Positions 43,970 through 52,744 of a DNA stretch of 64,000 bases are shown here, piece after piece. The notes beneath the pieces were generated by a model. It saw only the letters and a list, made by a program, of their open reading frames with translations, was not told the origin of the DNA and ran no database searches. The position numbers and the translations under genes were made by a program. Where the stretch lies: positions 3,968,001-4,032,000 of the forward strand of contig NZ_CP011533.1 in the NCBI RefSeq assembly GCF_001704275.1, written 5' to 3'. The number at the start of each line of letters is the position of its first letter. The first letter of the stretch is position 1. Origin of the DNA: Streptomyces noursei ATCC 11455. Its GTDB lineage: Bacteria; Actinomycetota; Actinomycetes; Streptomycetales; Streptomycetaceae.

Positions 43970-44539
43970 ATGCGCACCACCACGGCCCTGGCCACCCCCA
44001 CCCCCGCCCGCGCCCGTTCCGTCACCCGGGAGCTCGCGGCCACCCCGCAGCAGATCTTCGCCGTCCTCCGGGACCCGGCCCGGCACGCCGCGCTGGACGG
44101 CTCGGGCATGCTGCGCGGGCACCCCGACGGGCCGGCGCCGCTGGGTCCGGGCGACCGGTTCGGCATGGCGATGGCACAGGCCGGGGTCGCCTACCGCTCA
44201 GTGAACGTGGTGGTGGAGTACGCGCCGGACCGGCTGATCGCCTGGGAGACCTGGGGCGAGTTCCGTGGCCGGCGGCTGGTCGGCGGCCAGCGCTGGCGGT
44301 TCGCGCTGCACGAGCTGTCCGCCGGGGACGGCTCCCGCCCGGCCCGGACCCGGGTCACCCACACCTACGACTGGTCGCGGGCTCGGCTTCCCCGCCTGAC
44401 CATCGAACTCCCCGGCTATCCGCGGCGGATGGTCCCGGCGATGGCGACGACGCTGGACCGGCTGGCGGTGGCCGTGGAGGCCCGACCGGCCGGTTCCGGC
44501 CCTGCGGCCGGGCCTGCCGCGCGCGCCGGTGACCGCTGA
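43970..44539 (+). CDS. SRPBCC family protein
   Basis: This 189-residue protein starts at ATG 43970, with AGGAGAGACGAGG upstream. The START-like fold is suggested by VTRELAATPQQIFAVLRDPA, VVVEYAPDRLIAWETWGEF, and TRVTHTYDWS near the end. Family members bind hydrophobic ligands or act as cyclases in polyketide pathways. There is no polyketide cluster here, so a general ligand-binding role is more likely. Confidence 0.85.
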   Translation: MRTTTALATPTPARARSVTRELAATPQQIFAVLRDPARHAALDGSGMLRGHPDGPAPLGPGDRFGMAMAQAGVAYRSVNVVVEYAPDRLIAWETWGEFRGRRLVGGQRWRFALHELSAGDGSRPARTRVTHTYDWSRARLPRLTIELPGYPRRMVPAMATTLDRLAVAVEARPAGSGPAAGPAARAGDR

Positions 44540-44645
44540 GCGGTTCCACGCCGCGCAGCGGCGCCGAGTGGTCGGGCGCGCCGCCGCCCCGGGTCACCGC
44601 GGAGGCGATGAGCCGGGCCGTACCGCCGGCGTAACGAGCGGAAAC

Positions 44646-44685
44646 GGCGACGCCGCCGCTCAAACCGATGAGCGGCGGCGTCGCC
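44646..44685. terminator. Bidirectional terminator between SRPBCC gene and guaA
   Basis: Two perfect 17-base arms (44646-44662, 44669-44685) and a 6-base loop lie between convergent genes. Confidence 0.9.
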
Positions 44686-44704
44686 GTCGGGCGTCAGCGG
44701 GAGG

Positions 44705-46291
44705 TCACTCCCACTCGATGGTGCCCGGCGGCTTGCTGGTGACGTCCAGGACGACGCGGTTGACGTCCGCGACCTCGTTGGTGATCCGGGTGGAGATCCG
44801 GGCCAGGGCCTCGTACGGCATCCGCGTCCAGTCCGCGGTCATGGCGTCCTCGGAGGAGACCGGGCGCAGCACGATCGGGTGGCCGTAGGTGCGGCCGTCG
44901 CCCTGGACGCCGACCGAGCGGACGTCGGCGAGCAGGACCACCGGGCACTGCCAGATCTCGCGGTCCAGACCGGCCGCGGTCAGTTCCTCGCGGGCGATGG
45001 CGTCGGCCTCGCGCAGCAGGTCCAGGCGCTCCTGGGTGACCTCGCCGACGATGCGGATGCCCAGGCCCGGACCGGGGAACGGCTGGCGGTGGACGATCTC
45101 GTCCGGCAGGCCCAGCTCGGAGCCGACCATCCGGACCTCGTCCTTGAACAGCTGGCGCAGCGGCTCGACGAGCTCGAACTCGATGTCGTCGGGGAGACCG
45201 CCGACGTTGTGGTGCGACTTGATGTTCGCGGTGCCGGTGCCGCCGCCGGACTCGACGATGTCCGGGTAGAGCGTGCCCTGGACCAGGAAGGCCACTTCCT
45301 CGCCCTCGGCGCCGGCCTCGGCGACCAGCTCGGCCTGGGCCTGCTCGAAGACCCGGATGAACTCCCGGCCGATGATCTTCCGCTTCTGCTCGGGGTCGGA
45401 GACCCCCTTGAGCGCGTTCAGGAAGCGCTCGGCGGCGTCGACGACCTTCAGCTGCACGCCGGTCGCCGCCACGAAGTCCTTCTCGACCTGCTCGGTCTCG
45501 CCCTTGCGCATCAGGCCGTGGTCGACGTAGACGCAGGTGAGCTGGTCGCCGATGGCCTTCTGGACCAGGGCGGCGGCCACCGCGGAGTCCACGCCGCCGG
45601 ACAGCCCGCAGATCGCCCGCTTGCTGCCGACCTGCTCACGGATCGCGGCCACCTGCTCCTCGACCACGCTGGTGGTCGTCCAGGTCGGCTCGATGCCCGC
45701 GCCGCGGTAGAGGAAGTGCTCCAGGACCTGCTGGCCGTGGGTGGAGTGCAGTACCTCGGGGTGGTACTGGACGCCGTAGAGCTTCTTCTCGTCGTTCTCG
45801 AAGGCGGCGACCGGGACCAGGTCGGTGGACGCGGTGACGGTGAAGCCCTCGGGGGCGGCGGAGCAGGCGTCGCCGTGCGACATCCACACCGACTGCTCGG
45901 CGGGGGTGCCCTCGAAGAGGGTGGAGCCGGGCTTGCTGACGGTCAGCGCGGTGCGGCCGTACTCACGGGCACCGTTGTTGTCGACCGTGCCACCGAGGGT
46001 GGTGGCCATCAGCTGGAAGCCGTAGCACATGCCGAAGACCGGGACACCGGCCTCGAACAGGGCGCGGTCGAGGCTGGGGGCGCCGGCGGCGTAGACCGAC
46101 GACGGACCGCCGGAGAGGATGATCGCGCTGGGGTTCTTGGCGAGCATCTCGGCCACCGGCATGGTGGACGGCACGATCTCGCTGTAGACCCGGGCCTCTC
46201 GGACCCGTCGGGCGATGAGCTGGGCGTACTGTGCGCCGAAGTCGACAACGAGGACGACGTCCGGTGCGGCGGCAGGGGGCGCTGATGGCAC
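44705..46291 (-). CDS. guaA: GMP synthase (glutamine-hydrolysing)
   Basis: This 528-residue protein starts at GTG 46291, eight bases after GGAAGG. The class I amidotransferase domain has GMCYGFQL (catalytic Cys) and [10 protein letters not shown] (His, Glu). The ATP pyrophosphatase domain has the PP loop [14 protein letters not shown], and the C-terminal dimer domain has [11 protein letters not shown] and PPGTIEWE. It converts XMP to GMP with glutamine and ATP, the last step of guanine nucleotide synthesis. Length and all active-site motifs are normal. Confidence 0.98.
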   Translation of the reverse strand: MPSAPPAAAPDVVLVVDFGAQYAQLIARRVREARVYSEIVPSTMPVAEMLAKNPSAIILSGGPSSVYAAGAPSLDRALFEAGVPVFGMCYGFQLMATTLGGTVDNNGAREYGRTALTVSKPGSTLFEGTPAEQSVWMSHGDACSAAPEGFTVTASTDLVPVAAFENDEKKLYGVQYHPEVLHSTHGQQVLEHFLYRGAGIEPTWTTTSVVEEQVAAIREQVGSKRAICGLSGGVDSAVAAALVQKAIGDQLTCVYVDHGLMRKGETEQVEKDFVAATGVQLKVVDAAERFLNALKGVSDPEQKRKIIGREFIRVFEQAQAELVAEAGAEGEEVAFLVQGTLYPDIVESGGGTGTANIKSHHNVGGLPDDIEFELVEPLRQLFKDEVRMVGSELGLPDEIVHRQPFPGPGLGIRIVGEVTQERLDLLREADAIAREELTAAGLDREIWQCPVVLLADVRSVGVQGDGRTYGHPIVLRPVSSEDAMTADWTRMPYEALARISTRITNEVADVNRVVLDVTSKPPGTIEWE

Positions 46292-46322
46292 TTCGGCGGC
46301 CTTCCGGCGGTGTGGAGCGGGG

Positions 46323-46352
46323 TTGGACTTTCGATTCTAACGGGCTCATACT
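46323..46352 (+). promoter_or_regulatory. Putative promoter of the leader peptide / chorismate mutase transcript
   Basis: TTGGAC (46323-46328), 18 bases, CATACT (46347-46352). The start point would fall within a base or two of the ATG at 46360, so the leader peptide would be translated from a leaderless mRNA. Confidence 0.6.
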
Positions 46353-46359
46353 GAACGCC

Positions 46360-46431
46360 ATGTTCCAGCAGTACAGCTTCGCTTTTACCTATGGCACCGG
46401 CCCGTCCGGCTGCCATGGTCGTGCTGCTTGA
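46360..46431 (+). CDS. Phe/Tyr-rich leader peptide (attenuation)
   Basis: This 23-residue peptide starts at ATG 46360: MFQQYSFAFTYGTG and then PSGCHGRAA, stop TGA 46429. It has five aromatic residues in the first eleven (F2, Y5, F7, F9, Y11). It lies directly upstream of a terminator hairpin and the chorismate mutase gene, whose pathway makes Phe and Tyr. Known: such leaders control amino-acid genes by ribosome stalling. Inferred: this one senses charged Phe/Tyr tRNA. Confidence 0.75.
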   Translation: MFQQYSFAFTYGTGPSGCHGRAA

Positions 46432-46452
46432 TCGACTTACCACACGACTTCC

Positions 46453-46493
46453 CCAGGCGCCCCGGGCCGATGACGGTCCGGGGCGCTGGTGTT
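46453..46493 (+). terminator. Attenuator terminator upstream of chorismate mutase
   Basis: GCGCCCCGG (46457-46465) pairs with CCGGGGCGC (46478-46486); CCA/TGG extend the stem with a bulge, and TTT follows at 46491-46493. It starts 26 bases after the leader stop. Confidence 0.75.
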
Positions 46494-46552
46494 TGTCCGG
46501 GACCGTAGCGGTCGCCAGGGCTCCAGGGGCCCTCACCCCAGGAGGAACGGAC

Positions 46553-46879
46553 ATGACCACGCCGAACAACACCGCGCGGACGACGCCCGCCACCACCGTC
46601 ACCGCCGCCCCGGACTCCGGTGCGCACACCCCTGCGGCGACCGAGGTGATCCGGGACGCCCGGCATCGGATCGATGATCTCGACGGGCGGATCATCGGGC
46701 TGATCCAAGAACGGATGGCCGTCTCGGCGGTCATCCAACGCGAGCGGATCGCCTCCGGCGGGCCCCGGCTGAACCTCTCCCGGGAGATGGAGGTGCTGGC
46801 GCACTACAGCGACCAGCTCGGCCGGTCGGGCACCGCGCTGGCGATGACCCTGCTGGAGCTCTCCCGGGGCCGGGTCTGA
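46553..46879 (+). CDS. Chorismate mutase (AroQ class)
   Basis: This 108-residue protein starts at ATG 46553, with GGAGGAACG just before. Motifs of the all-alpha AroQ fold: RHRIDDLDGRIIGLIQERMA with the catalytic Arg in helix 1, VIQRERIASGG, and LSREMEVLAHY. It rearranges chorismate to prephenate, the branch point to Phe and Tyr. No signal peptide is seen, so it is cytoplasmic. It is preceded by the leader peptide and attenuator at 46360-46493. Confidence 0.9.
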   Translation: MTTPNNTARTTPATTVTAAPDSGAHTPAATEVIRDARHRIDDLDGRIIGLIQERMAVSAVIQRERIASGGPRLNLSREMEVLAHYSDQLGRSGTALAMTLLELSRGRV

Positions 46880-47424
46880 GGTCGGTGCCCCGGGCCGGAC
46901 GCACGGCCGGGCTTGAGGCCGGGCGCGAGGCCGGATTCGATCGGTCCCGCGGCCCGTTTCCGGGTGGGAGCCGAGTGGGGGCCCGGCTGGAACTGAGTTC
47001 GGGTGCCCTCTCACCCGTACGGCGCGTGACCGGGCGCCGAGAGGGTTCGTTGTTCCCGGTGCCACGCCAGCCAGGCGCGGCCTGCAGGACTACGCGTAGA
47101 CGCCGCCCCACGGGCGGAAAGCCGGAGCGATGAGACGCCGGCCGCTGGCAGCGGTCCGCGTCGTGGGACCTCGTTCCGGTCCGTGACCGGTCAGCAGGGG
47201 ACAGCAGCCCGGTCACACCGATGGGGTGGTCGGTCCTGGGGACGCCCGGGACCGACCGCATCCGGTCGAAACGGTTGCGCCAGGTGAGGCGCATCCTGGA
47301 CGATGCTTGACGAACCGCAGACCGCTTCCGGTGCGAGCCTTCACCTCGCACGCCATTGGTCCAGACCAGAGCGCGAGCGGGACACCGCGCACCACCCCGC
47401 ACCGATCCGCACCACCCCGATGAG
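46880..47424. other. Intergenic region after chorismate mutase
   Basis: In these 545 bases I see no convincing gene, tRNA or promoter. Near 46905-46930 there are CCGGGC-type direct repeats. Short frames in the region lack ribosome sites and coding character. Confidence 0.45.
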
Positions 47425-47550
47425 CCAGCGGCGCTACCCCCCCCCCAGCGCCGCACGTCGGTGCCGGCGCTGCCCTGACGCCGGCACCGAAAGCCAAGGG
47501 CCCCGCAGCCTCCGCGTTCCCCCCTCGCGGACGGATTCCGGGGCCCTTCG
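47425..47550 (+). ncRNA. 6C RNA
   Basis: Two hairpins with C-rich loops, the hallmark of the class, are visible. Hairpin 1: GCGGCGCT (47428-47435), loop A plus ten C, AGCGCCGC (47447-47454). Hairpin 2: AAGGGCCCCG (47496-47505) with CGGGGCCCTT (47539-47548), enclosing TCCGCG (47511-47516), loop TTCCCCCCT with exactly six C, and CGCGGA (47526-47531). A third stem, GTGCCGGCG/CGCCGGCAC (47461-47469, 47479-47487), lies between. Known: a conserved actinobacterial non-coding RNA; its role is not settled. The identification is by structure and memory of the consensus. Confidence 0.8.
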
Positions 47551-47593
47551 CTGTGGGCCGGTTGTGCGTTGCCCATGGGGCGACCGTGAAACG

Positions 47594-47609
47594 TGTGACC
47601 GGGATCACG
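47594..47609. promoter_or_regulatory. CRP-like binding site
   Basis: TGTGA-CCGGGA-TCACG matches TGTGA-N6-TCACA at nine of ten fixed positions. It lies 145 bases upstream of the surface protein gene. A weak stem with T-run (AGTTG 47621-47625, CAACT 47632-47636, then T5) follows. Confidence 0.45.
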
Positions 47610-47753
47610 GCGATCTTTTCAGTTGAGCGAACAACTTTTTTCGGCCAAGCGTGGTCACGTACCTGACAACGCACGGCCATACCGCGCCCCACCGCGACGG
47701 CCGGCACCCCGATGTGCCACGCCACGGCACCGTGGACCCGAGAGGTCTTCTGG

Positions 47754-48821
47754 ATGAAGCTCCGCCGTGCCCTGACGGCCGTCGCCGCGACGGCCGTCAT
47801 AGCCCCCGCCGCCCTCATGGCGGCTCCCGCCGCCCACGCGACCGGTCCCGACGCCGAGCCCAGCGCGAGCGTCACCGCGACGCCGTCCGCCCCCGGACCG
47901 GAGCGGAGCAGCACCCCCACCCCGACGGCCGAGACCCCCGCCGGCGGCGCGGAGGCCACCTCGGGCGGTGAGACCCCGCCCGGCGGCGAGGGCGGCGCCA
48001 CGCCGTCGGCCTCGGCCACCCCGGGCGGCACCAGCACGCCGACCCCCACCGCCGGGCCCACCGCGTCGGCCACCCCGACCGCGCCGGGCACCCCGTCGGC
48101 CACCCCCTCCGACGAGCCCGAGTGCACCATCGACGACGCGTCCCTCGACGTCACCGTGGCGAACCTGCCCTCGAAGCTGGTCGCCGGCGGCGACTGGTCG
48201 CGGTTCACCATCAAGCTGGCGAACACCACCGACAAGAAGCTCGACGAGGTCTACCCATTCGTCCTCGCGGTGCCGCCGAAGGACGGCGCGGACCGCCCCG
48301 GGGCCTCGCTGCACCTGGAGTACCAGGACCCGAACACCGGCAGGTGGACCGCGTTCGGCGAGTGGTCCGACGGCGACTACTTCGGCTGGTTCGCGCTGGA
48401 AGCGCACCGGACCGCCGAGTTGACGATGCGGATCCGCGCCGACGAGAGCGCCCCGCCCGGTGACGGGTTCGCACTGGTCGCGGGCGACTACTACAACGAG
48501 GACGGGTCCTGCGGCTCGTCACAGGAGCAGTGGTACGACTTCGCGGTGCTGCCCGCCGGCAGCAGGCCCGGCGAGGTCCCGCCGGCCGAGCCCGGCAAGC
48601 CGGGCAACAAGCCGGGCCCGCAGGGCGACGTCAGGCCGGTCGCCACCGGCAGGCCCGGGAAGGACCTGGACAGGCTGCCGGTGACCGGCAACCTCGCCGC
48701 GACCGGTTCCTCGTCGGCACTGCCGACGATCGGCCTGGTGGGCGGCGTGGCGATGGCCGTCGGCGCCGGGGCGGTCTTCGCCGTCCGGCGGCGCGGGGCG
48801 ACCGGCGGCACGGGCGCGTGA
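47754..48821 (+). CDS. LAXTG surface protein with a Thr/Pro-rich stalk
   Basis: This 355-residue protein starts at ATG 47754 (GAGAGG before). A signal peptide (MKLRRALTAVAATAVIAPAA) leads to a stalk rich in Thr, Pro and Ser, then a beta domain (about residues 120-270: CTIDDASLDVTVANLPSKLV, WSRFTIKLANTTDKK, YYNEDGSCGSSQEQWYDFAV with a Cys pair). The end is LAATG, a helix (LPTIGLVGGVAMAVGAGAVF) and RRR, a class E sortase signal, so the protein is linked to the cell wall. The ligand of the domain is unknown. Confidence 0.88.
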   Translation: MKLRRALTAVAATAVIAPAALMAAPAAHATGPDAEPSASVTATPSAPGPERSSTPTPTAETPAGGAEATSGGETPPGGEGGATPSASATPGGTSTPTPTAGPTASATPTAPGTPSATPSDEPECTIDDASLDVTVANLPSKLVAGGDWSRFTIKLANTTDKKLDEVYPFVLAVPPKDGADRPGASLHLEYQDPNTGRWTAFGEWSDGDYFGWFALEAHRTAELTMRIRADESAPPGDGFALVAGDYYNEDGSCGSSQEQWYDFAVLPAGSRPGEVPPAEPGKPGNKPGPQGDVRPVATGRPGKDLDRLPVTGNLAATGSSSALPTIGLVGGVAMAVGAGAVFAVRRRGATGGTGA

Positions 48822-48920
48822 CGCGCCGCGGAGCGCATGAGGCGTACTGCCCGACGCGCACCGCACCGTAGGACGGGCGGAGGGTCGCCCCGCGGGGCGC
48901 GGCTCTCCGCCCGTCCGCGG

Positions 48921-50897
48921 CTACTCCTTGGGCGGGACCGAAGGGACCGGCAGGAACGGCAGTTTGAGCGCGCCGAAGGCCGATGCCGGGACGGCCGGGC
49001 GGACCGGCTCGACCGGCGCCACCCGCACGTACGGCCGCCCGGGGGCCGGACGGGGGTCCGCCTCTCCCTTGTTGGGCCACAGGGACATGGCGCGCTCGGC
49101 CTGGGCGGTGATCGTCAGGGAGGGGTTGACGCCGAGGTTGGCGGAGACCGCGGACCCGTCGACGACCGAGATGCCCGGGTGGCCGTAGAGGCGGTGGTAG
49201 GCGTCGATGACGCCGTGGTCGGCGTCCGCGCCGATGGGGCAGCCGCCGAGGAAGTGCGCGGTCAGCGGGGTGCCCATCAGCTCGCCGACGTTGCTGCCCG
49301 CGAAGCCGTTGATCTCCTGGGCGAGCAGGGTGGCGGCCTCGGTGGCCTCGGGGATCTGGTCGGGGTTGGGGGCGCCGTGGCCCTGCCGGGCGGTGAGCAG
49401 GCCCTTCCCCAGGCCGCGCGGTTTGCGGTACGTGGTCAGGGAGTTGTCCAGGGACTGCATCACCAGGCCGATGATGGTGCGCTCGGACCAGCGGCGGTTG
49501 GAGAGTGAGCGGAGCGCCAGCACCGGGTGGCGGACCATGTTGCCGGCCCAGCCCAGGACCCGGCCGGCCGGCCGGTACGGGACCTGAAGGATCGTCAGGC
49601 CGCCCATGGAGTTGGAGCCCTTGCCGTAGCGGACCGGCTCGATGTGGGTGTTCTCGTCGGGATGGATGGACGAGGTGATCGCCACGCCCTTGGTGAAGTC
49701 GACCCGGTCGGCGCCGTGCCGTTGGCGGTAGCGGCGGCTGGTGGTCTGGGCGCCCACCAGCGCCTCGGAGTTGGTGCGGGTCAGCGCGCCGAGGCGGTCG
49801 GAGAGGTACGGCAGCAGCCCGCTGTCCTTCATGCGGTGCAGCAGCGTCTGGGTGCCGTAGGTGCCGGCGGCCAGCACCACCCGCCGGGCGGTGAAGGTCC
49901 GCCCACCCGTCTCCCGACCACCACTCCTCACCGAGGCTCCCCCAGACTTCGTCCGGGGGGACCCCCATCGCGCCGCCCCTCCTCGTCGGCCCTTCTTCTT
50001 GTTGTCGGTGGGCAGCGTCCTGACCGCGAAGCCGCCTCGGGAGTCCTCGGTGAGCGTGACGACCGAGGTCATCGGGTGGATCACCGCGCCGGCCTTCTCG
50101 GCGAGGTGGAGGTAGTTCTCGGTGAGGGTGTTCTTGGCGCCGTGCCGGCAGCCGGTCATGCACTCGCCGCATTCGGTGCACGCCCGGCGGGACGGGCCCG
50201 CGCCGCCGAAGTACGGGTCGGGGACCTCCTCGCCCGGCCTCGCCCGGGCCGAGCCGGCGGCGTCCTCGCCGTCCCCGAAGAACACCCCGACCGGCGCCAT
50301 GTGGAAGGAGTCGCCGACGCCCATGGCCTGCGCGGTCGCCTTCAGGTGGACGTCCGACGGGGTCATCGTCGGGTTGAGCCGGACCCCGAGCATCCGCCGG
50401 GCCTGGTCGTAGTACGGCTTCAACTCCTGCTGCCAGTCGGTGATCCGGCGCCACTGGGGGTCGTCGAAGAACGCCTTCGGCGGGACGTAGAGGGTGTTGG
50501 CGTAGTTGAGCGAGCCGCCGCCCACCCCGGCGCCGGCCAGCACCATCACCTTGCCCAGCAGGTGGATGCGCTGGATGCCGTAGAGGCCGAGCGCCGGGGC
50601 CCACAGGTAGTTCCTGAGGTCCCAGGAGTTCTTCGGCAGGGTCTCGCGGGTGAACCGCCGGCCGGCTTCGAGGACGCCGACGCGGTAGCCCTTCTCGGTC
50701 AGGCGGAGGGCGGAGACGGAGCCGCCGAAGCCGGAGCCGATGACGATCACGTCGTAGTCGTAGTCGTGCTCGTACTCGTGGCCGGGGTCCTCGGCGGCGT
50801 CCTCGGGGGCGGCGCCCACGTGGCCGGTGGTCCTGTGGTCGGCTTCGGTGGACTCCCCGTCCGGGGTGGGGTGTTGAGCAGCGTTCTCCTGTGGCAC
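48921..50897 (-). CDS. GMC-family oxidoreductase (cholesterol oxidase type)
   Basis: This 658-residue protein starts at GTG 50897, five bases after GGAGG; the frame is open far upstream through the next gene but without need. FAD-binding motif VIVIGSGFGGSVSALRL, then GGGSLNYANTL, CTECGECMTGC (Cys-rich motif), AAGTYGTQTLLHRMK, HFLGGCPIGADADHGVID and NPSLTITAQAER. The substrate is probably a sterol or other alcohol. A segment near residues 310-345 (KGRRGGAARWGSPRTKSGGA) is an insertion created by a palindromic DNA repeat. Confidence 0.9.
   Translation of the reverse strand: MPQENAAQHPTPDGESTEADHRTTGHVGAAPEDAAEDPGHEYEHDYDYDVIVIGSGFGGSVSALRLTEKGYRVGVLEAGRRFTRETLPKNSWDLRNYLWAPALGLYGIQRIHLLGKVMVLAGAGVGGGSLNYANTLYVPPKAFFDDPQWRRITDWQQELKPYYDQARRMLGVRLNPTMTPSDVHLKATAQAMGVGDSFHMAPVGVFFGDGEDAAGSARARPGEEVPDPYFGGAGPSRRACTECGECMTGCRHGAKNTLTENYLHLAEKAGAVIHPMTSVVTLTEDSRGGFAVRTLPTDNKKKGRRGGAARWGSPRTKSGGASVRSGGRETGGRTFTARRVVLAAGTYGTQTLLHRMKDSGLLPYLSDRLGALTRTNSEALVGAQTTSRRYRQRHGADRVDFTKGVAITSSIHPDENTHIEPVRYGKGSNSMGGLTILQVPYRPAGRVLGWAGNMVRHPVLALRSLSNRRWSERTIIGLVMQSLDNSLTTYRKPRGLGKGLLTARQGHGAPNPDQIPEATEAATLLAQEINGFAGSNVGELMGTPLTAHFLGGCPIGADADHGVIDAYHRLYGHPGISVVDGSAVSANLGVNPSLTITAQAERAMSLWPNKGEADPRPAPGRPYVRVAPVEPVRPAVPASAFGALKLPFLPVPSVPPKE
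49935..49968. repeat. Palindromic repeat inside the GMC oxidoreductase gene
   Basis: GGCTCCCCCAGAC then TTCGTCC and GGGGGGACCCCCAT: an inverted repeat with CTCCCCC/GGGGGGA arms. It resembles a dispersed Streptomyces palindrome and shares its end with 7395-7423. It is in frame with the gene and sits in a basic, Gly-rich loop. Confidence 0.6.
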
Positions 50898-50934
50898 CGG
50901 TACCTCCGTATCCGTATTCGGGGCTCCGCCCCGG

Positions 50935-51066
50935 ACCCCGCTCCTCAATCGCCGGAGGGGCTGAATGTGCGGCTGCGCGCGGGCCCCGCTCCTCGATCGT
51001 CGGAGGGGCTGAATCTGCGGCTGCGCGCGGGCCCCGCCCCTCGCGCGCCCGAGGGGCTGAATGCCG
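50935..51066. repeat. Three 48-bp tandem repeats
   Basis: GGGGCTGAAT ends the units at 50957-50966, 51005-51014 and 51053-51062; the period is 48. Each unit has CTCCTC..GGAGGGG or CCCTCG..CGAGGGG as a hairpin core. They fill the 170-base space between the aldehyde dehydrogenase stop and the GMC oxidoreductase start and may act as a terminator or mRNA stabiliser. Confidence 0.8.
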
Positions 51067-51067
51067 T

Positions 51068-52744
51068 TCAGCGCAGGCGGAGGGCCTTCATCGCGCGCAG
51101 GCTGCGGGTCATGAAGGCGGCGTACTTCTCGTCGTCCATCCCGAAGGCCGGCGCCAGCGGCATCAGCCTCTGCTGGGCGACGGTCTGCGCCTCGGTGTAC
51201 TTGAGGATGCCCTCGGAGCCGTGCCGGCGTCCCAGACCCGAGTCGCCCATTCCGCCCATCGGCGACTGCACGCTGCCGTAGCCGGCCGCGTACGACTCGT
51301 TGACGTTGACCGTGCCGGTGCGCAGCCGCGCCGCGATCGCCCGGCCGCGCCGGCCGTCCTTGGTCCACACGCTGGAATTCAGGCCGTAGGGCGTGGCGTT
51401 GGCGCGGGCCACCGCCTCGTCCTCGTCGCGGAAGCGGTAGATCGAGACGACCGGGCCGAAGGTCTCCTCGCCGCAGACGGCCATCGGGGACTCGACGCCG
51501 TCCAGGATGGTCGGCTCGTAGAAGAGCGGGCCGATGTCGGGGCGGGGCCGGCCGCCGGCGACCACCCGGGCGCCCTTGGCCACCGCCTCGTCGACGTGCC
51601 GGGTGACGGTCTCCAGCTGGCGCGCGCCGACCAGCGAGCCCATGTCGGCGCCGTAGGCCAGGGCGTTGCCCAGCCGCATCGCCTTCGTCCGGGCCGCGAA
51701 CCGCTCGACGAAGGCGTCGGCGATGGATTCGTGGACGTAGAGGCGCTCGATGGAGATGCAGAGCTGGCCCGCGGAGGAGAAGCAGCCGCGGATGGCGCCG
51801 GCGGCGGCCTTCTCCACGTCGGCGTCGTGCAGCACCAACATGGCGTTCTTGCCGCCGAGTTCGAGGGAGACGCCGACGAGCCGGGCGGCGGCGCCCTGGG
51901 CGACCTCGCGGCCGGTGCGGGTCGAGCCGGTGAACGAGACGTAGTCGGCGTGCCGGACGACCTCCGGGCCGACGACCGGACCGTCGCCGATCACCACCTG
52001 CCAGACGTCCTCCGGGAGCCCGGCCTCGATCAGCTGCTCGCGTGCCCACAGGGCGGTCAGCGCGGTCTCCGTGTCGGGCTTCATGACGACGGCGTTGCCC
52101 GCGACGAAGGCCGGCAGGGCGTCGCCCACGGTCAGTTCGAAGGGGTAGTTCCAGGGGGCGATCTGCCCCACCACGCCGCGCGGCTGGCGGAGTTCGGTGA
52201 CCTTGGTCAGCGTCGGCACGACGCCGGTGTGGCCCTTGGGACGGAGGTAGGCGGGGGCCTTGCGGCCGTAGTGGCGGGCGGCGACGGCGACCGCCTGCAC
52301 CTCCTCGTGGGCGTGCAGCCGCGCCTTGCCGGTCTCCAGCTGGATCAGGTCCAGCACCTCGGCCTGGCGGCGCAGGACCAGGTCGTGGAAGCGCAGCAGG
52401 ACCGCGGCGCGCTGCTTGACCGGGACCTTCGCCCAGCGCTCCTGTGCGGCGCGGGCCCGCTCGAAGGCGGTGGCGACGTCCTCGGGGGTGGACTCGGGCA
52501 GGTCCGCCAGCTTCTCCCCGGTGAACGGGGTGTGGTTGGCGGTGCTTCCCCTGCCTACCACGCACCGGGTGAGGCGGGCGGCCACCTCCGGGGGGACCAC
52601 GTCCGCGGCGGTGCGGGTGCCGGCTGCGGCGAGCACGACCGGGTTGCCGCCGGAGGGCGCCTGAAGGGCGGCCGGGGGCGCCGGGGCGTCCAGGTGGGCC
52701 TCGTCGGTGGCGGAGGCGGTTCCGGTGTCCTGCGAGTCCGTCAT
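51068..52744 (-). CDS. Succinic semialdehyde dehydrogenase
   Basis: This 558-residue protein starts at ATG 52744. Aldehyde dehydrogenase motifs: PWNYPFELTVGDALPAFVAG, ELGGKNAMLV (catalytic Glu), SSAGQLCISIERLYVHE (catalytic Cys) and CGEETFGPVVSIYRF. The GabD2-type actinobacterial subgroup is suggested by the Cys motif AGQLCIS and the long N terminus. It oxidises succinic semialdehyde to succinate with NADP. It lies upstream of the GMC oxidoreductase gene on the same strand, but the repeat array between them may uncouple expression. Confidence 0.9.
   Translation of the reverse strand: MTDSQDTGTASATDEAHLDAPAPPAALQAPSGGNPVVLAAAGTRTAADVVPPEVAARLTRCVVGRGSTANHTPFTGEKLADLPESTPEDVATAFERARAAQERWAKVPVKQRAAVLLRFHDLVLRRQAEVLDLIQLETGKARLHAHEEVQAVAVAARHYGRKAPAYLRPKGHTGVVPTLTKVTELRQPRGVVGQIAPWNYPFELTVGDALPAFVAGNAVVMKPDTETALTALWAREQLIEAGLPEDVWQVVIGDGPVVGPEVVRHADYVSFTGSTRTGREVAQGAAARLVGVSLELGGKNAMLVLHDADVEKAAAGAIRGCFSSAGQLCISIERLYVHESIADAFVERFAARTKAMRLGNALAYGADMGSLVGARQLETVTRHVDEAVAKGARVVAGGRPRPDIGPLFYEPTILDGVESPMAVCGEETFGPVVSIYRFRDEDEAVARANATPYGLNSSVWTKDGRRGRAIAARLRTGTVNVNESYAAGYGSVQSPMGGMGDSGLGRRHGSEGILKYTEAQTVAQQRLMPLAPAFGMDDEKYAAFMTRSLRAMKALRLR

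Noticed and set aside
46880..47424. tRNA gene near guaA and chorismate mutase
   Set aside because: Possible cloverleaf fragments were seen, but no anticodon arm with a matching acceptor stem and TTCRA loop.
50925..51066. CRISPR array for the 48-base repeats
   Set aside because: The units are contiguous without unique spacers, and no cas genes are present.
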